A stretch of 64,000 nucleotides of DNA from assembly GCA_946616365.1 (NCBI GenBank), contig CAMOIX010000001.1:105384-169383 (forward strand). The letters run 5' to 3'. A program made the position numbers and the translations under genes. The notes below the pieces were generated by a model that was not told the origin of the DNA, made no database searches, and was given only the letters and a program-made list of their open reading frames with translations. Shown here one piece after another: positions 50,954 through 61,100 of the stretch. This DNA is from AC2028 sp002373595. Its GTDB lineage: Bacteria > Bacillota > Clostridia > Lachnospirales > Lachnospiraceae. Each line of letters begins with the position of its first letter. The first letter of the stretch is position 1.

Positions 50954-52300
50954 TCAAACCAAAGCGTAAGCTTTCATAACCACGAAGACATAATAATACA
51001 AAAACAGTCCGAACAAAACACCGGTCAGTATATAGGGAATATAATTCGCACCTTCCCATTTGCTCTCCATACGAATCGTCAGTCTCTCATATCCTTTGCT
51101 TACTATCATGAACATCGGAATGGCCGCAGGAAGCAGGTATCTGCCCTGGAACTGATAATCAAAGGCATAGCAGTATATATACCAAAGTCCGTATGTGATC
51201 GCGATATCGAGTATGAGCATGCCGTAAAAAGAGCTGTATGAGCTCTTTTTTCCAAATATCACGAATAATACGGCTCCTGCAAAGAAAATCGCCAAATAAA
51301 CAAGATAAAAAAGCTTGTTCGCAAATATATTCATGCATCCGTAAACGCCCACAAATGAAGCGAAGAATTGGTACATAAGCCCCTTGATCGTAAAGAGCGC
51401 ATATATGGGCTGTCCTTTTGAGAAAGGCGTGGGTGTGGGATAAACTCCCGTGAGCTCTCTAAAGAGCGTCTGAGCCTCACGTAAGGTCCTCATGCCGAGG
51501 AAATCCCCGTTATGAAGGATCGCGTTCCTGACAAACCACCATAGCGCACCGACGCACCATACTCCCACTACGATCAGTCCGAAACGGACCATCTTCTTAG
51601 TATCCGATCGGGACTTCCTGCCTTCAGTATCAGCATCACCCTTTATAAACAAAAACGGGAAGAAAAGAGCCGCTCCGAGTATGATACCGTAAGTATTGTA
51701 ATAAGACAGCGTGGCAAGCACTATACCGACAGCCAGACCGACAGTACTTCTTACGCTCACACCTTTTTTCTTCATCCCAAGCAGGAAATACAATATGACT
51801 GATATCGCACAGATAGCAATAGAATCGAGATTTACATAGGTATTTACATATACGATCTGCGGAAGGAACATCGTCATGGCAAAGAACATCAGTCTAAAAG
51901 GACTCTTCTCAAAAAGCAGCTTTCCGATATTCCAAACAAAATGGCAGGTAAACAGTCCGATGATAAGGTTTACAAGCCTGGCTGCGATCACAAGACCTGC
52001 TTCTCCGGCGCCAAAAAGCGAAGCGATCTTCATAAAAAGCGCCATAAATATATAGCTGAATCCCGGAAAATACGCATACGAACCGCCGTATCCGCCAAGG
52101 ATGACATCAGCCTCGTCCCCGTGAGGAAGATAACCGTTCTCAAATATGAACCTGGGAATGGATATCCTCGTAGGCTCATCGGGTGGAACGATTATATATT
52201 CGGGGTTTATCGATACAGGATTCTTAAACACAAGAATGGCTGCAAATACAGCAAATGCAGCCATTAAAAGCATATGAAGGAAACGCACTTTGGAACTCAA
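50954..52300 (-). CDS. DUF2142/GT39-like membrane glycosyltransferase
   Basis: The 448-aa protein has ~11 transmembrane helices. The first outer loop contains PPDEPTRISIPRFIFENGYLP, matching the PDE(x)nG.LP pattern of DUF2142 and related GT-C enzymes that use lipid-linked sugars. The segment NTYVNLDSIAICAISVILY also fits. It is directly downstream of the kinase-like gene and coupled to the next membrane gene. The donor and acceptor sugars are unknown. Confidence 0.6.
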   Translation of the reverse strand: MSSKVRFLHMLLMAAFAVFAAILVFKNPVSINPEYIIVPPDEPTRISIPRFIFENGYLPHGDEADVILGGYGGSYAYFPGFSYIFMALFMKIASLFGAGEAGLVIAARLVNLIIGLFTCHFVWNIGKLLFEKSPFRLMFFAMTMFLPQIVYVNTYVNLDSIAICAISVILYFLLGMKKKGVSVRSTVGLAVGIVLATLSYYNTYGIILGAALFFPFLFIKGDADTEGRKSRSDTKKMVRFGLIVVGVWCVGALWWFVRNAILHNGDFLGMRTLREAQTLFRELTGVYPTPTPFSKGQPIYALFTIKGLMYQFFASFVGVYGCMNIFANKLFYLVYLAIFFAGAVLFVIFGKKSSYSSFYGMLILDIAITYGLWYIYCYAFDYQFQGRYLLPAAIPMFMIVSKGYERLTIRMESKWEGANYIPYILTGVLFGLFLYYYVFVVMKAYALV

Positions 52301-52927
52301 TTATTTCTTTCTCCGTTCAAAGTCCTCTACGTACTGACAGATGAGATGGACAGTACCGTCAACACCGAGGATGCTGGAATTGATGCACAGGTCATAGCTG
52401 TCGGCTCTTCCCCACTTCTTGGAGGAATAGTAATTGTAATAGCTCTGACGCTGTTTATCCTTCTTGGCGATCATATCCTTCGCTTTATTCTCATCAAGCG
52501 AATATCTTTCCATTATTCTCTTGATACGGCACTCTTCGTTTCCGTAGATGAAAAGATCGATCTTGTTCTCAAAATCGGTAAGTGCATAATCAGCGCATCT
52601 TCCGACTATTACACAAGGTCCCTCGGATGCGATCTTCTTGATAGTATCGAACTGAGCAAGGAAAACCTTGTGTGAAATAGGCATATCAACAAATGAAGAG
52701 GAATTGTAACCGAAGGAATAAGTGTCCATAACGAGATTGTAGAGAAATGAATTGGTAGGTCTCTCGTCATGATTCTCAAGCATCTCCTCACAGAATCCGC
52801 TCTCTTTGGCAGCTCTGGAGAGAAGCTCCTTATCATAGCACTTAATGCCGAATCTCTCGGCAACCTTCTCACCTATCTCTCTTCCTGCACTTCCGAATTG
52901 TCTTCCTATCGTGATTACAGTATCCAT
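52301..52927 (-). CDS. Cytidylate kinase-like family protein
   Basis: The 208-aa protein starts VITIGRQFGSAGREIGEKVAE, a P-loop-like GRxxGSGGREIG motif of the cytidylate kinase-like (AAA_26) family, and contains GPCVIVGRCADYAL and CRIKRIMERYSLDENKAKDM (lid region). This family is widespread in gut Clostridia and its substrate is uncertain. ATG 52927 has AGGAG 5 bases upstream. It is the first of four coupled genes with three membrane proteins. Confidence 0.8.
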   Translation of the reverse strand: MDTVITIGRQFGSAGREIGEKVAERFGIKCYDKELLSRAAKESGFCEEMLENHDERPTNSFLYNLVMDTYSFGYNSSSFVDMPISHKVFLAQFDTIKKIASEGPCVIVGRCADYALTDFENKIDLFIYGNEECRIKRIMERYSLDENKAKDMIAKKDKQRQSYYNYYSSKKWGRADSYDLCINSSILGVDGTVHLICQYVEDFERRKK

Positions 52928-53074
52928 ATATCTCCTCATAAAGATCCGGAGAGCATACGCCCTCCGTGCCCGATCAAAACATTATACTCTGAAATAAGCT
53001 TTTAAAGAATATAAAAAGTTTATCGTTTTAGCAGGGCAATGTCAATAAATGTCACGGTTTTAACATACTTTTGA

Positions 53075-53800
53075 TCAGATGTGAAGCCTGCTCCTGATCT
53101 CGGACTCAATGGCATCCTTGTTATCTTCGGCAACAGCTATAGCGCGCTTTTTCATACCATCCTTCATATTGCTGGATATCACGGCCATATCCGGGAGTCT
53201 GATCGAAGTCTTCTCGGTATTTCTCTTGAGATTAAATATATCGGCTATAACCTCTCCGGGAGCGCCCTCGCCGCACATAACGCCAAATCCGTCGCTTACC
53301 AATACGGAATTACGCTCAATAAAGCGTCTCCTGCTCTCACCGGGATAGCTGAGGATCACTTTGTACTCTGATCTGAGGAGATCTTCATATCCTTCGAAGA
53401 TGTCATCGAGGTCTATCTGTTCCTCTTCAACAAAAGTCTTTCCTTCTTCATTCTTAAAATATGCGTCAACATATACAATATTGGACTTTACGGAAGTGAT
53501 ATTTCTAAATCCCACAAGATTGTCATCACTCTCAAATGAGAACATGACTTCTCCGGCGTATACGCATACCTTGCTGCCGTCATTATCGAGATAAAATACA
53601 CGGTTTGACGAATCTCCAATGTAAAGCTGCTCCATGCTCATATCGAGTGCCTTGGAGAGTTTATAAAGCACTGAAGCCGATACGCTCTGAATGGCAGTCT
53701 TGCCCGTAACGATATCGGTCACGGTCGAATAAGGAAGTCCGGTCTCCTTTGACAGTTTAAAAGCTGTCAGTCCGCGTTGTTCAAGTATACTTTTTATCAT
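53075..53800 (-). CDS. XRE-family transcriptional regulator
   Basis: An N-terminal helix-turn-helix (residues ~1-60: LTAFKLSKETGLPYSTVTDIVTG) is followed by ~170 residues of a domain I do not recognise, with acidic stretches (EEEQIDLDDIFEGYEDLL) and a basic C-terminus. It may sense a ligand or protein. It is preceded by a strong promoter whose spacer contains a palindrome, so it probably represses itself. It lies divergent from the chemotaxis receptor gene. Confidence 0.8.
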   Translation of the reverse strand: MIKSILEQRGLTAFKLSKETGLPYSTVTDIVTGKTAIQSVSASVLYKLSKALDMSMEQLYIGDSSNRVFYLDNDGSKVCVYAGEVMFSFESDDNLVGFRNITSVKSNIVYVDAYFKNEEGKTFVEEEQIDLDDIFEGYEDLLRSEYKVILSYPGESRRRFIERNSVLVSDGFGVMCGEGAPGEVIADIFNLKRNTEKTSIRLPDMAVISSNMKDGMKKRAIAVAEDNKDAIESEIRSRLHI

Positions 53801-53840
53801 AATGATACACCTCCGTCATATTTTTATAAGCCACTTAAAA

Positions 53841-53869
53841 AGTATAACGGTTAATCGTTATGATGTCAA
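53841..53869 (-). promoter_or_regulatory. Strong promoter with palindromic operator, XRE gene
   Basis: On the minus strand TTGACA (53864-53869) and TATACT (53841-53846) are exactly 17 bases apart. The spacer holds the palindrome ATAACG-n-TTAA-n-CGTTAT (53844-53861), which also touches the -10 box. Such an arrangement is typical of autorepressed HTH genes. Confidence 0.7.
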
Positions 53870-53923
53870 CCAAAAACAGCCGTAAAACCCTTATAAATCT
53901 TAGTTTTTACCCCCCTGATTTTA

Positions 53924-53974
53924 TTGAATATAGCATATCACGGGAGTATAATATCCATATGCCTTTAAGGCATA
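53924..53974 (+). promoter_or_regulatory. Promoter and palindrome of the chemotaxis receptor gene
   Basis: TTGAAT (53924-53929) and TATAAT (53947-53952) are spaced by 17 bases. A 17-base palindrome TATGCCTTTAAGGCATA (53958-53974) begins where transcription should start. AAAGGAG then precedes ATG 54001. Confidence 0.6.
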
Positions 53975-54000
53975 AATATTAAAAAAAGGAGACTAATCAA

Positions 54001-56091
54001 ATGGCAGGCAACTTCAATTCCAAGAAAGACATCAAGCTTATGGCCGGCGAAAAGGAATCCCATGCAAGGCTTAACATGAGAGCCACTCTCATCATGTTTG
54101 CTCTGATCCCTCTTTTCGTAGCTTCGATGGTTATCGGTACAGTAACCATCGGCATAAGTAAGAAAGAGATCGATGAAAACACTAACGAATCCTTCGTTCA
54201 GGTTATCAGCAATGTAGGAACTTCCTTTGACGAGATCGTAAAAGGAAACGAAGAGATCCTCAAAGGATTCTCTACCGCTCCCATCGTAAAAGAGGTTCTT
54301 GAGAATCCCGATGACAGTGAAATCAGTGCTAAAGCTCAGCAGTATACGCTTGATTACTTCGGTAAGCTTGAAGGCTGGGAAGGCTTATACATCGCAGACT
54401 GGAATTCTGTTGTACTCACCCATCCCAGTACCGGCGTTATAGGAAAGCAGCTTCGCGAAGGCGATAGCCTTACTTCCCTTCAGAATTCCATCTCAGGCGG
54501 CAAAAACGGTGTTTACAATGCAGGCATTATGGTAAGCCCCGCATCAGGTCAGAATATCATGTCCGTATATGTTCCCGTCATGGATAACGGAAAGCCTATC
54601 GGATATGTAGGATGCGGATTCTACGTACAGGCAATCGCTTCCGAAATCTCTGATGTAACCACTCTCGATTACAGTTCGGCTTATATCTATTATGTTGATG
54701 CCAAAGGAACCATGCTCTATCATCCCGACGCGTCCAAGATCGGTAATCCCGTTGAGAATGCAGCCGTTAAGCAGCTCCTCGGACAGATCGGTTCAGGTCA
54801 GCATCCCGCTCCCGATGTTATCAAGTATGTCTTCAAGGGAGCAAATAAATATGCCGGATATTATATAGGTGCCAATGAGAATTATATCGCAGTACTTACC
54901 GCAGATGAGAAAGACATACTTTCAACCATAAATACCCTTCAGAAGGTAACTCTCATCGCCATCCTTGCTTGCATCGTTATCTTTACCGCACTTGCTGTAT
55001 TTGTTGAAAGGGTCATCTCCGTTCCCCTTATCAAGATCTCCAAGTCGCTTGACGAACTCAGCACCGGTGAGGTCGGAGCCAGATGCGATGCTACTTCTCA
55101 TATAAAGGAGACTGTAAGTATCCTCAATTCCTTCTTCACTCTTCGCGGAGCGCTCCACGACTCAATGACCGCAGTTAAGGGTTCGGCAGAGTCCCTCGAC
55201 AGCTCCATCGTAAGCGTTGATGAAATGACCGCTAATAATGTTGAGTCCGTATCCCAGATCAACACTGCTGTTAATGAAGTTGCCGAGACTTCGCAGAGCG
55301 TTGCCGAGAATGCACAGAATATGGCCGAGAAGGCTATCGAGCTCGGAAACAGCATCGAATCCCTCAACGAGAACGTACAGAACCTCTACAAGTCCTCACA
55401 GGAGATCAACGAGGCCAATACCGAAGCTACGAATTGCATGGTTTCCGTTTACAAGGGTGCTAAGGAATCCGTCGAGGCTATGCAGGAGATCAGCAATAAG
55501 ATCGGCGAGACCAACTCCGCCATATCCGATATCAGCACTGCTATCCAGGCTATAGAGTCCATCGCTGCGCAGACCAATCTCCTCTCTCTTAACGCTTCCA
55601 TTGAGGCTGCAAGAGCAGGAGAAGCAGGTAAGGGATTTGCAGTCGTTGCTGACGAGATCAGAAGCCTTGCAGACTCTTCCGCAGAGTCCGCTAAGGAGAT
55701 CAAGAGGATCATTGAGAATGTCATTGTTCAGTCGAATGATACCGTTGAGATCTCGAACAGAGTATTCGATGTAATAAGCAAGGAGCAGTCCGATATCGAA
55801 AATGCCCAGGAAAAGTTCAATATGCTCTCCGATTCCGTAGATGCTTCGATCAGTGAGATCGAAACCATCAGACATATGACCGGCACTCTTGATTCCATCA
55901 AGTCAGAGCTTACCAATTCCACAACGGAGCTCGGTGCTATCTCCGAGGAACTCGGTGCTTCCGCTCAGGAGGTTGCGGCATCCTGCCAGACCGTTACCGA
56001 TTCCTGCACGGACACTCAGGCTTCTACTGCTGAGATGCGTTCCGTAAACGAGGATATGAGAACTGCCATCTCCTTCTTCAAGCTTCCGTAA
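54001..56091 (+). CDS. Methyl-accepting chemotaxis protein (dCache type)
   Basis: The 696-aa receptor has an N-terminal helix (~30-52), an extracellular double-Cache sensor domain (~55-300; GLYIADWNSVVLTHPS, IGYVGCGFYVQAI, AYIYYVDAKGTMLYHPD), a second helix (~312-335), HAMP (~336-390) and a cytoplasmic signalling domain. Its hairpin tip AAQTNLLSLNASIEAARAGE and AVVADEIRSLADSSAESAKE would bind CheA and CheW. Ligands are probably small organic acids or amino acids. The gene is alone, between two promoters and a bidirectional terminator. Confidence 0.95.
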   Translation: MAGNFNSKKDIKLMAGEKESHARLNMRATLIMFALIPLFVASMVIGTVTIGISKKEIDENTNESFVQVISNVGTSFDEIVKGNEEILKGFSTAPIVKEVLENPDDSEISAKAQQYTLDYFGKLEGWEGLYIADWNSVVLTHPSTGVIGKQLREGDSLTSLQNSISGGKNGVYNAGIMVSPASGQNIMSVYVPVMDNGKPIGYVGCGFYVQAIASEISDVTTLDYSSAYIYYVDAKGTMLYHPDASKIGNPVENAAVKQLLGQIGSGQHPAPDVIKYVFKGANKYAGYYIGANENYIAVLTADEKDILSTINTLQKVTLIAILACIVIFTALAVFVERVISVPLIKISKSLDELSTGEVGARCDATSHIKETVSILNSFFTLRGALHDSMTAVKGSAESLDSSIVSVDEMTANNVESVSQINTAVNEVAETSQSVAENAQNMAEKAIELGNSIESLNENVQNLYKSSQEINEANTEATNCMVSVYKGAKESVEAMQEISNKIGETNSAISDISTAIQAIESIAAQTNLLSLNASIEAARAGEAGKGFAVVADEIRSLADSSAESAKEIKRIIENVIVQSNDTVEISNRVFDVISKEQSDIENAQEKFNMLSDSVDASISEIETIRHMTGTLDSIKSELTNSTTELGAISEELGASAQEVAASCQTVTDSCTDTQASTAEMRSVNEDMRTAISFFKLP

Positions 56092-56115
56092 GGATAAACA
56101 AAGATCTGAATATGC

Positions 56116-56147
56116 AAAATACCGGGGATTCGATCCCCGGTATTTTT
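56116..56147. terminator. Bidirectional terminator
   Basis: ACCGGGGAT-TCG-ATCCCCGGT, a 9-bp perfect stem, has A-rich sequence on the left and TATTTTT on the right. It serves the chemotaxis receptor gene on the plus strand and the sensor cyclase gene on the minus strand. Confidence 0.88.
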
Positions 56148-56180
56148 ATGTCTATGATAATTTATATTCAGACATATATG

Positions 56181-58082
56181 CTATCTCTTTCTTCTGTCAT
56201 TCATCATATGCATCTCTTTTTTGATCTCATACATTTCCCTATCAGCTTCCTTGATGTAATCCTGGAGAGATGCATCCCTGCGGCCGACAGGATCACTGAC
56301 GACATATCCGATACTTACGGTTACATTGTAAGGGAATCCGTTGGTCTCATTGTGATCCTCGAGTTCATCAAGAATGCACTGCTTAGTCGCTGCCGCTCTC
56401 TCAAGGCTGTAACCGGGAGCTATGATCAGGAACTCATCGCCGCCGAATCTGACAGCTATGGCATCATCATCAATGCTCTCATTTATGGACTCGACAACAG
56501 ACTTAATTGCATAATCACCGTGGATATGGCCATATTCGTCATTTATCCTCTTCATGTAATTGATATCTACAAACATGATGAGTACGGGCGATCCTTTCTC
56601 AATACTTTCTTTGTAGAGAGGAACTGCTTTATTCTCATATCCGAAACGGTTAAAGAGCCCTGTCATCTGGTCTTTGTCGTAGAGATTCTTAAGTCTTAAA
56701 TTGATACGCATAAACCTGATGGACTGCTGAAGTTTCTCCATATAGGGATACAGCATATCTTCGGATATGATATAAGGGAAATCGGTAAATACGACATATC
56801 CGTAATTGTTCTCAAAATAATGCATCGGAAGCAGGAAATATACATGCTGCTCTCCGGGATTCTTGACATAATCGGGAACTATCGACCTGAGATTAACCAT
56901 GGCATCGGAAACGATCTCCCCGTTTTTAAGGGCCACCAGAACCTCAATTCCGGCTTTGCTCCCCTTTGCCCAGAGATCTTTCTCGCTCAGGTTGACATCT
57001 TTGAAGTAGAATTCATTGATGCAGATATAGAATCCGTTTCCTTCAAACTGATGATTTCTCTGATAATGATTTGAAAGCGTCTCTTTAAGCACATTGTAAT
57101 TGGGCATTTCCGCCAGCCACTGCCTCATTACACGCTCATTCTGCTCTAAGAGCTTAGCATCGGACTTTCTCTTAAAAGACCGTCTGCAATATGCGATCCT
57201 GTCGGCATTATAGTCCCTGTCGCCCTTACATCTGCAGCTCTCACCGCATGTAAAACCGGATCTGACGACCTTTCTAACAACATCCCTGGCTCCGTCGATC
57301 TCATTAAATATGATCTCGCAGGCGCAACTTCCGATCTCTTTGTAATTCTGTGCAACAGATGAAAGTGCGGGATAGAATATCTTGCCGTCAGCCGCATCGT
57401 CAAATCCGGTGACTATAACATCCTGCGGAGCCAGGAATCCTTTACTTTCAAGCTCCGTGCAGGCAGCCATGGCCATGATATCGTTTGCGCAGACTATCGC
57501 ATCGGGAAGACCTTTATCGGATTCTACTATCTCGTCTATGATCTCACAGGTATATCTGTTGGACCATTTTCCATACTTTATATCATTCTCATCCAGAGTA
57601 AGTCCATGCTCTTCAAGCACTTCCCTGGTCGCTTCAAGTCTTGCTATGCTGTCTACATGATCGATGGTACCGCCAATAAAGAAAACTCTCTTCACATCAT
57701 GTTTATCAACCAGATGCGTAACAAGTTCCCTCATTCCCTCTTTATTGCTGACAGATATACAGTGAACACCGTCTATCTCAAGCCCGATGCTGACAACAGG
57801 AACTCCGGAATTCAAAGCATTCTGACAGATCTTTCTCGCAGTGGGCTCGGAATTGATAGCGGTGGAGAATACAATGATACCGTCATAATCGGTCGGGGTC
57901 ATGAGTTCATACATATTGAGCTCACCCTGTACCAGATCATGATGCTCACTGTACGATGCAAAACTCATAAAAACAAAAGTATCAAAGTCCTCTTTTGCCG
58001 CATACTCCTGTATTCCTTTGAGTGCCTCGGAAAGGGAATCATAATTCCATCCATTGGCGATGATAGCTAGCTTTTTCTTCAT
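56181..58082 (-). CDS. LacI-type ligand-binding sensor diguanylate cyclase
   Basis: Residues ~1-280 resemble the effector domain of LacI/periplasmic-binding proteins (MKKKLAIIANGWNYDSLSEALKG, VVSIGLEIDGVHCISVSNKEG, VFFIGGTIDHVDSIARLEATR, DAIVCANDIMAMAACTELESKG, VIVTGFDDAADG) but lack the DNA-binding head and a signal peptide, so sensing is cytoplasmic. A middle region (~300-470) has a Cys cluster. The C-terminal GGDEF domain (~475-633) is intact (RFGGDEF near 545), so it should make c-di-GMP from GTP. No RxxD inhibitory site is seen before GGDEF. The ligand, perhaps a sugar, is unknown. Confidence 0.85.
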   Translation of the reverse strand: MKKKLAIIANGWNYDSLSEALKGIQEYAAKEDFDTFVFMSFASYSEHHDLVQGELNMYELMTPTDYDGIIVFSTAINSEPTARKICQNALNSGVPVVSIGLEIDGVHCISVSNKEGMRELVTHLVDKHDVKRVFFIGGTIDHVDSIARLEATREVLEEHGLTLDENDIKYGKWSNRYTCEIIDEIVESDKGLPDAIVCANDIMAMAACTELESKGFLAPQDVIVTGFDDAADGKIFYPALSSVAQNYKEIGSCACEIIFNEIDGARDVVRKVVRSGFTCGESCRCKGDRDYNADRIAYCRRSFKRKSDAKLLEQNERVMRQWLAEMPNYNVLKETLSNHYQRNHQFEGNGFYICINEFYFKDVNLSEKDLWAKGSKAGIEVLVALKNGEIVSDAMVNLRSIVPDYVKNPGEQHVYFLLPMHYFENNYGYVVFTDFPYIISEDMLYPYMEKLQQSIRFMRINLRLKNLYDKDQMTGLFNRFGYENKAVPLYKESIEKGSPVLIMFVDINYMKRINDEYGHIHGDYAIKSVVESINESIDDDAIAVRFGGDEFLIIAPGYSLERAAATKQCILDELEDHNETNGFPYNVTVSIGYVVSDPVGRRDASLQDYIKEADREMYEIKKEMHMMNDRRKR

Positions 58083-58119
58083 TTTATCCGCTTGAAAAAT
58101 CTATAGATTTCCGGCTGCA

Positions 58120-61100
58120 TTATTGCTTCGTTTTGCTCTCTTTGCTTACACCGACAATAAGCTGCGGGCCGTCCTTTTCATTGACCATACCGGCTCTCAG
58201 ATTGATCTTAACAGGTTTTCCGTCTATGACCAGTCTGTAATGTATCGTATAGATACCGCCGTTCTTTGTCTTTTCGAGAACCTGTTCCCTGGAGAAATTG
58301 CTCTCAAAATACTCAGTATCTTCAGGAACTATAACAGCTTTTGCATCTCTTATCGAATCCGAGAAAAAGTCAGTCCCGGCTTTGGAGGTCTTAAGATCAG
58401 ACAGTTCCTTGGTAGCACTGTACTGCATATAAGCGCCTGATTCGGGATCTACAGTATAGATACCTATAAAGTCACCGATAAGAGCTGATATTCTTGAATA
58501 TGTGATCTGCTCTTCTTTGAGCCTCTCTATGGTCTCCTGCTGACGCATCTGACTGTCTATATTATTGACACCTATGATGATATGATTATCATCCTGAGCC
58601 ATACGCACTGCCTTCAGATTAACGAAATTCGCTTCTCCGTTAATGATAAGCCTGTATGAGTAAACAAACGCACCCTGCTCATCGATAGTCTTAAGAACAT
58701 TCTCCTTGTTGAATACCTCTTTGAAAGAAGCCCTGTCACTCTCGTAGATAAACTTTTCAGAGTCCTTGATACACTCAGCAAAGAAGTTCTCACCATGACG
58801 CTCAACGCTGATACCGGCAGTTCCGTCATCGGGCGTATACTCCGTGAAACGCTCTGTATCAACATTAACGTAATACAGGTAAATATAGTCCGATGAAAGC
58901 GCATGAGCAACATCCGCATATGTAAGTTTATTCTTCTTCTCCGGGATGATATCAAGTATAGCTATAGCATATGCAGCAACTTTTCTTACGGGATTGTCGA
59001 TAATTCTCTTGATCATCGCATGAATCTCGGAACCGTCCCTCATCTTCTCATTAAGGAATATACGGTGTCCGTTATCTCTGCATTCATTTATAGCTTCCGC
59101 AAATTTATGTCCTGTCTTGCTGGTAGTGGTATCGATCTGCTCTTTGCCGCCGACGGAATGAACCTTGAAGTATCTGCGTACGAAATCCCTGAAAGATTTG
59201 TTACTCCTGGTGATATTGATCGTCTCTCCGTCATATTCAATGATGGATATCGGCATGGTTTCAAAATACTTGCTGACAGTATCCTGCTCCTCATTGGTTA
59301 TGGAGTTTATATCGTACATATTGATGGCGGATATAGCGTTGTGATATTCGCTCTCGCCACTGTTTTCGAATCCGATCTGCTTACCGTTCTCATACCTGGC
59401 CCATATATCCTCAGCGGGAATGGGCTTGCAGAAATAATATCCCTGCATCTTGATACATCCGATCTCATTAAGGAAATCAGCCTGTTCCTCGGTCTCAACA
59501 CCCTCGCAGACAGTCTCTATGCCCAGGCTCTGAGCCATTCTCATAAGTTCTCTTAAGATGATCCTGGATCTCGGGTTGGTCTCAAACTGTCTCATGAAAC
59601 GCATATCGAATTTAATAAGATCGAAATGCATCTCCTGCAGCAGATCAAGCGAGGAATATCCGCTTCCGAAATCATCCATCCATACCTTGAAACCGTATGA
59701 CTGGAACTTGCTCACCTGATCTTTGATAAACTCAAAATTGGAACCTGCTACGCTTTCGGTGATCTCAATCGTGATCAGATCTTTTGAAAAACCGGAAGCA
59801 AGGACGCGGTTATTGATCTCTTCAACTATATCGCAGCTCTCAAAATCAGTCCTTGAAAGGTTGACCGAAACAGGAACAAACTCAAGACCCTTTCTCTGCT
59901 GGAACTTAAAACGCTCAAGTATCACATCGAGAATATGAAGGTCTACCTTGTAGATAAGTCTGGTCTCTTCGAGGATCGGGATAAAGTCTGCCGGTGAGAG
60001 CATTCCCTTCTCGGGATCTATCCATCTGGCCAAAGCTTCCTCGTCGCAGACCTTTCTGTTGGTGGTTCTGACAATCGGCTGATAGAAAGGCCTGATCCAA
60101 CCTTCGCTTATCGCTCTGTCGAGATTATCGACGATATACAGTCTGTTAGCCTCCTGCGAAAGCATCTTGCCGTCGAAATATCTGAAATAACTTTCATTTT
60201 CATCCTTTCCGGCACTTCTCGCAAATGTAGCTCTGTCGCACGCAAGTGAAGTCTCTACGAGACCCATGGAATCAAGATATATTCCGACTTTAACGGGGAG
60301 CGAATTACCGTTATTGATAAGTTTGGCTTCCCTGAATACCTTCTTTATCCTCTTCTCCAGGAATTCTTCCTCGGTAAATACAGCGAAATGATCCTGTCCG
60401 AAACGGCTGCAGTTCTTCTCTCCAAAAACATCCTTTATGATCTCGGCAAACGCCTTGATAAGCTCATCGCCCTCTGCAAATCCGTACTTCTTGTTGTAAT
60501 ACTTCATGCCGTTAAAATCCATAAAGAGAACGGCTGAAGCAATACCTGCCGAATGCATATTATGTCTGCCCACCTCGGCAAGCTTAAAGAAATATGTCAT
60601 GCTGGGAAGTCCGGTCAGATGATCGAAGTTCATCTCACGGAAGAGGCTTCTCTCACGGAACTTCTCATCTGCATCTATGCCGCCGGTTCGCTGATCATTT
60701 TTATTCTCTCCAAAGGCCTGATGAGTCTCATAGAAAAGCTTCTTGTCCTCATACATGGCTTCGTCAGCGCGCCTTAACGCTACCCGTACATTCCTTCCGT
60801 CTTCCTCAACTGCTCCTCCCAGAGCAAAGAATACATTTTCGTACTTCGTACAGGCCTTTCTGATCTCTTCGATCTTACAATCGAGTTCTTCCTGTGTGAT
60901 ATCGGAAAGTATGATAGAGAATTCATCTCCGCCAGCACGGAAAATACGGTCTTCATCGACCACTTCACGAAGTGCTTTAGATGCGTTCTTAAGAAGGAGG
61001 TCTCCTGCATTGTGGCCTTCGATATCATTGACAGCCTTAAGGCCATTGATATCAGCAAAGATAACTCCGACTGACTTTAAATTCTTCTCATCCGCATGGC

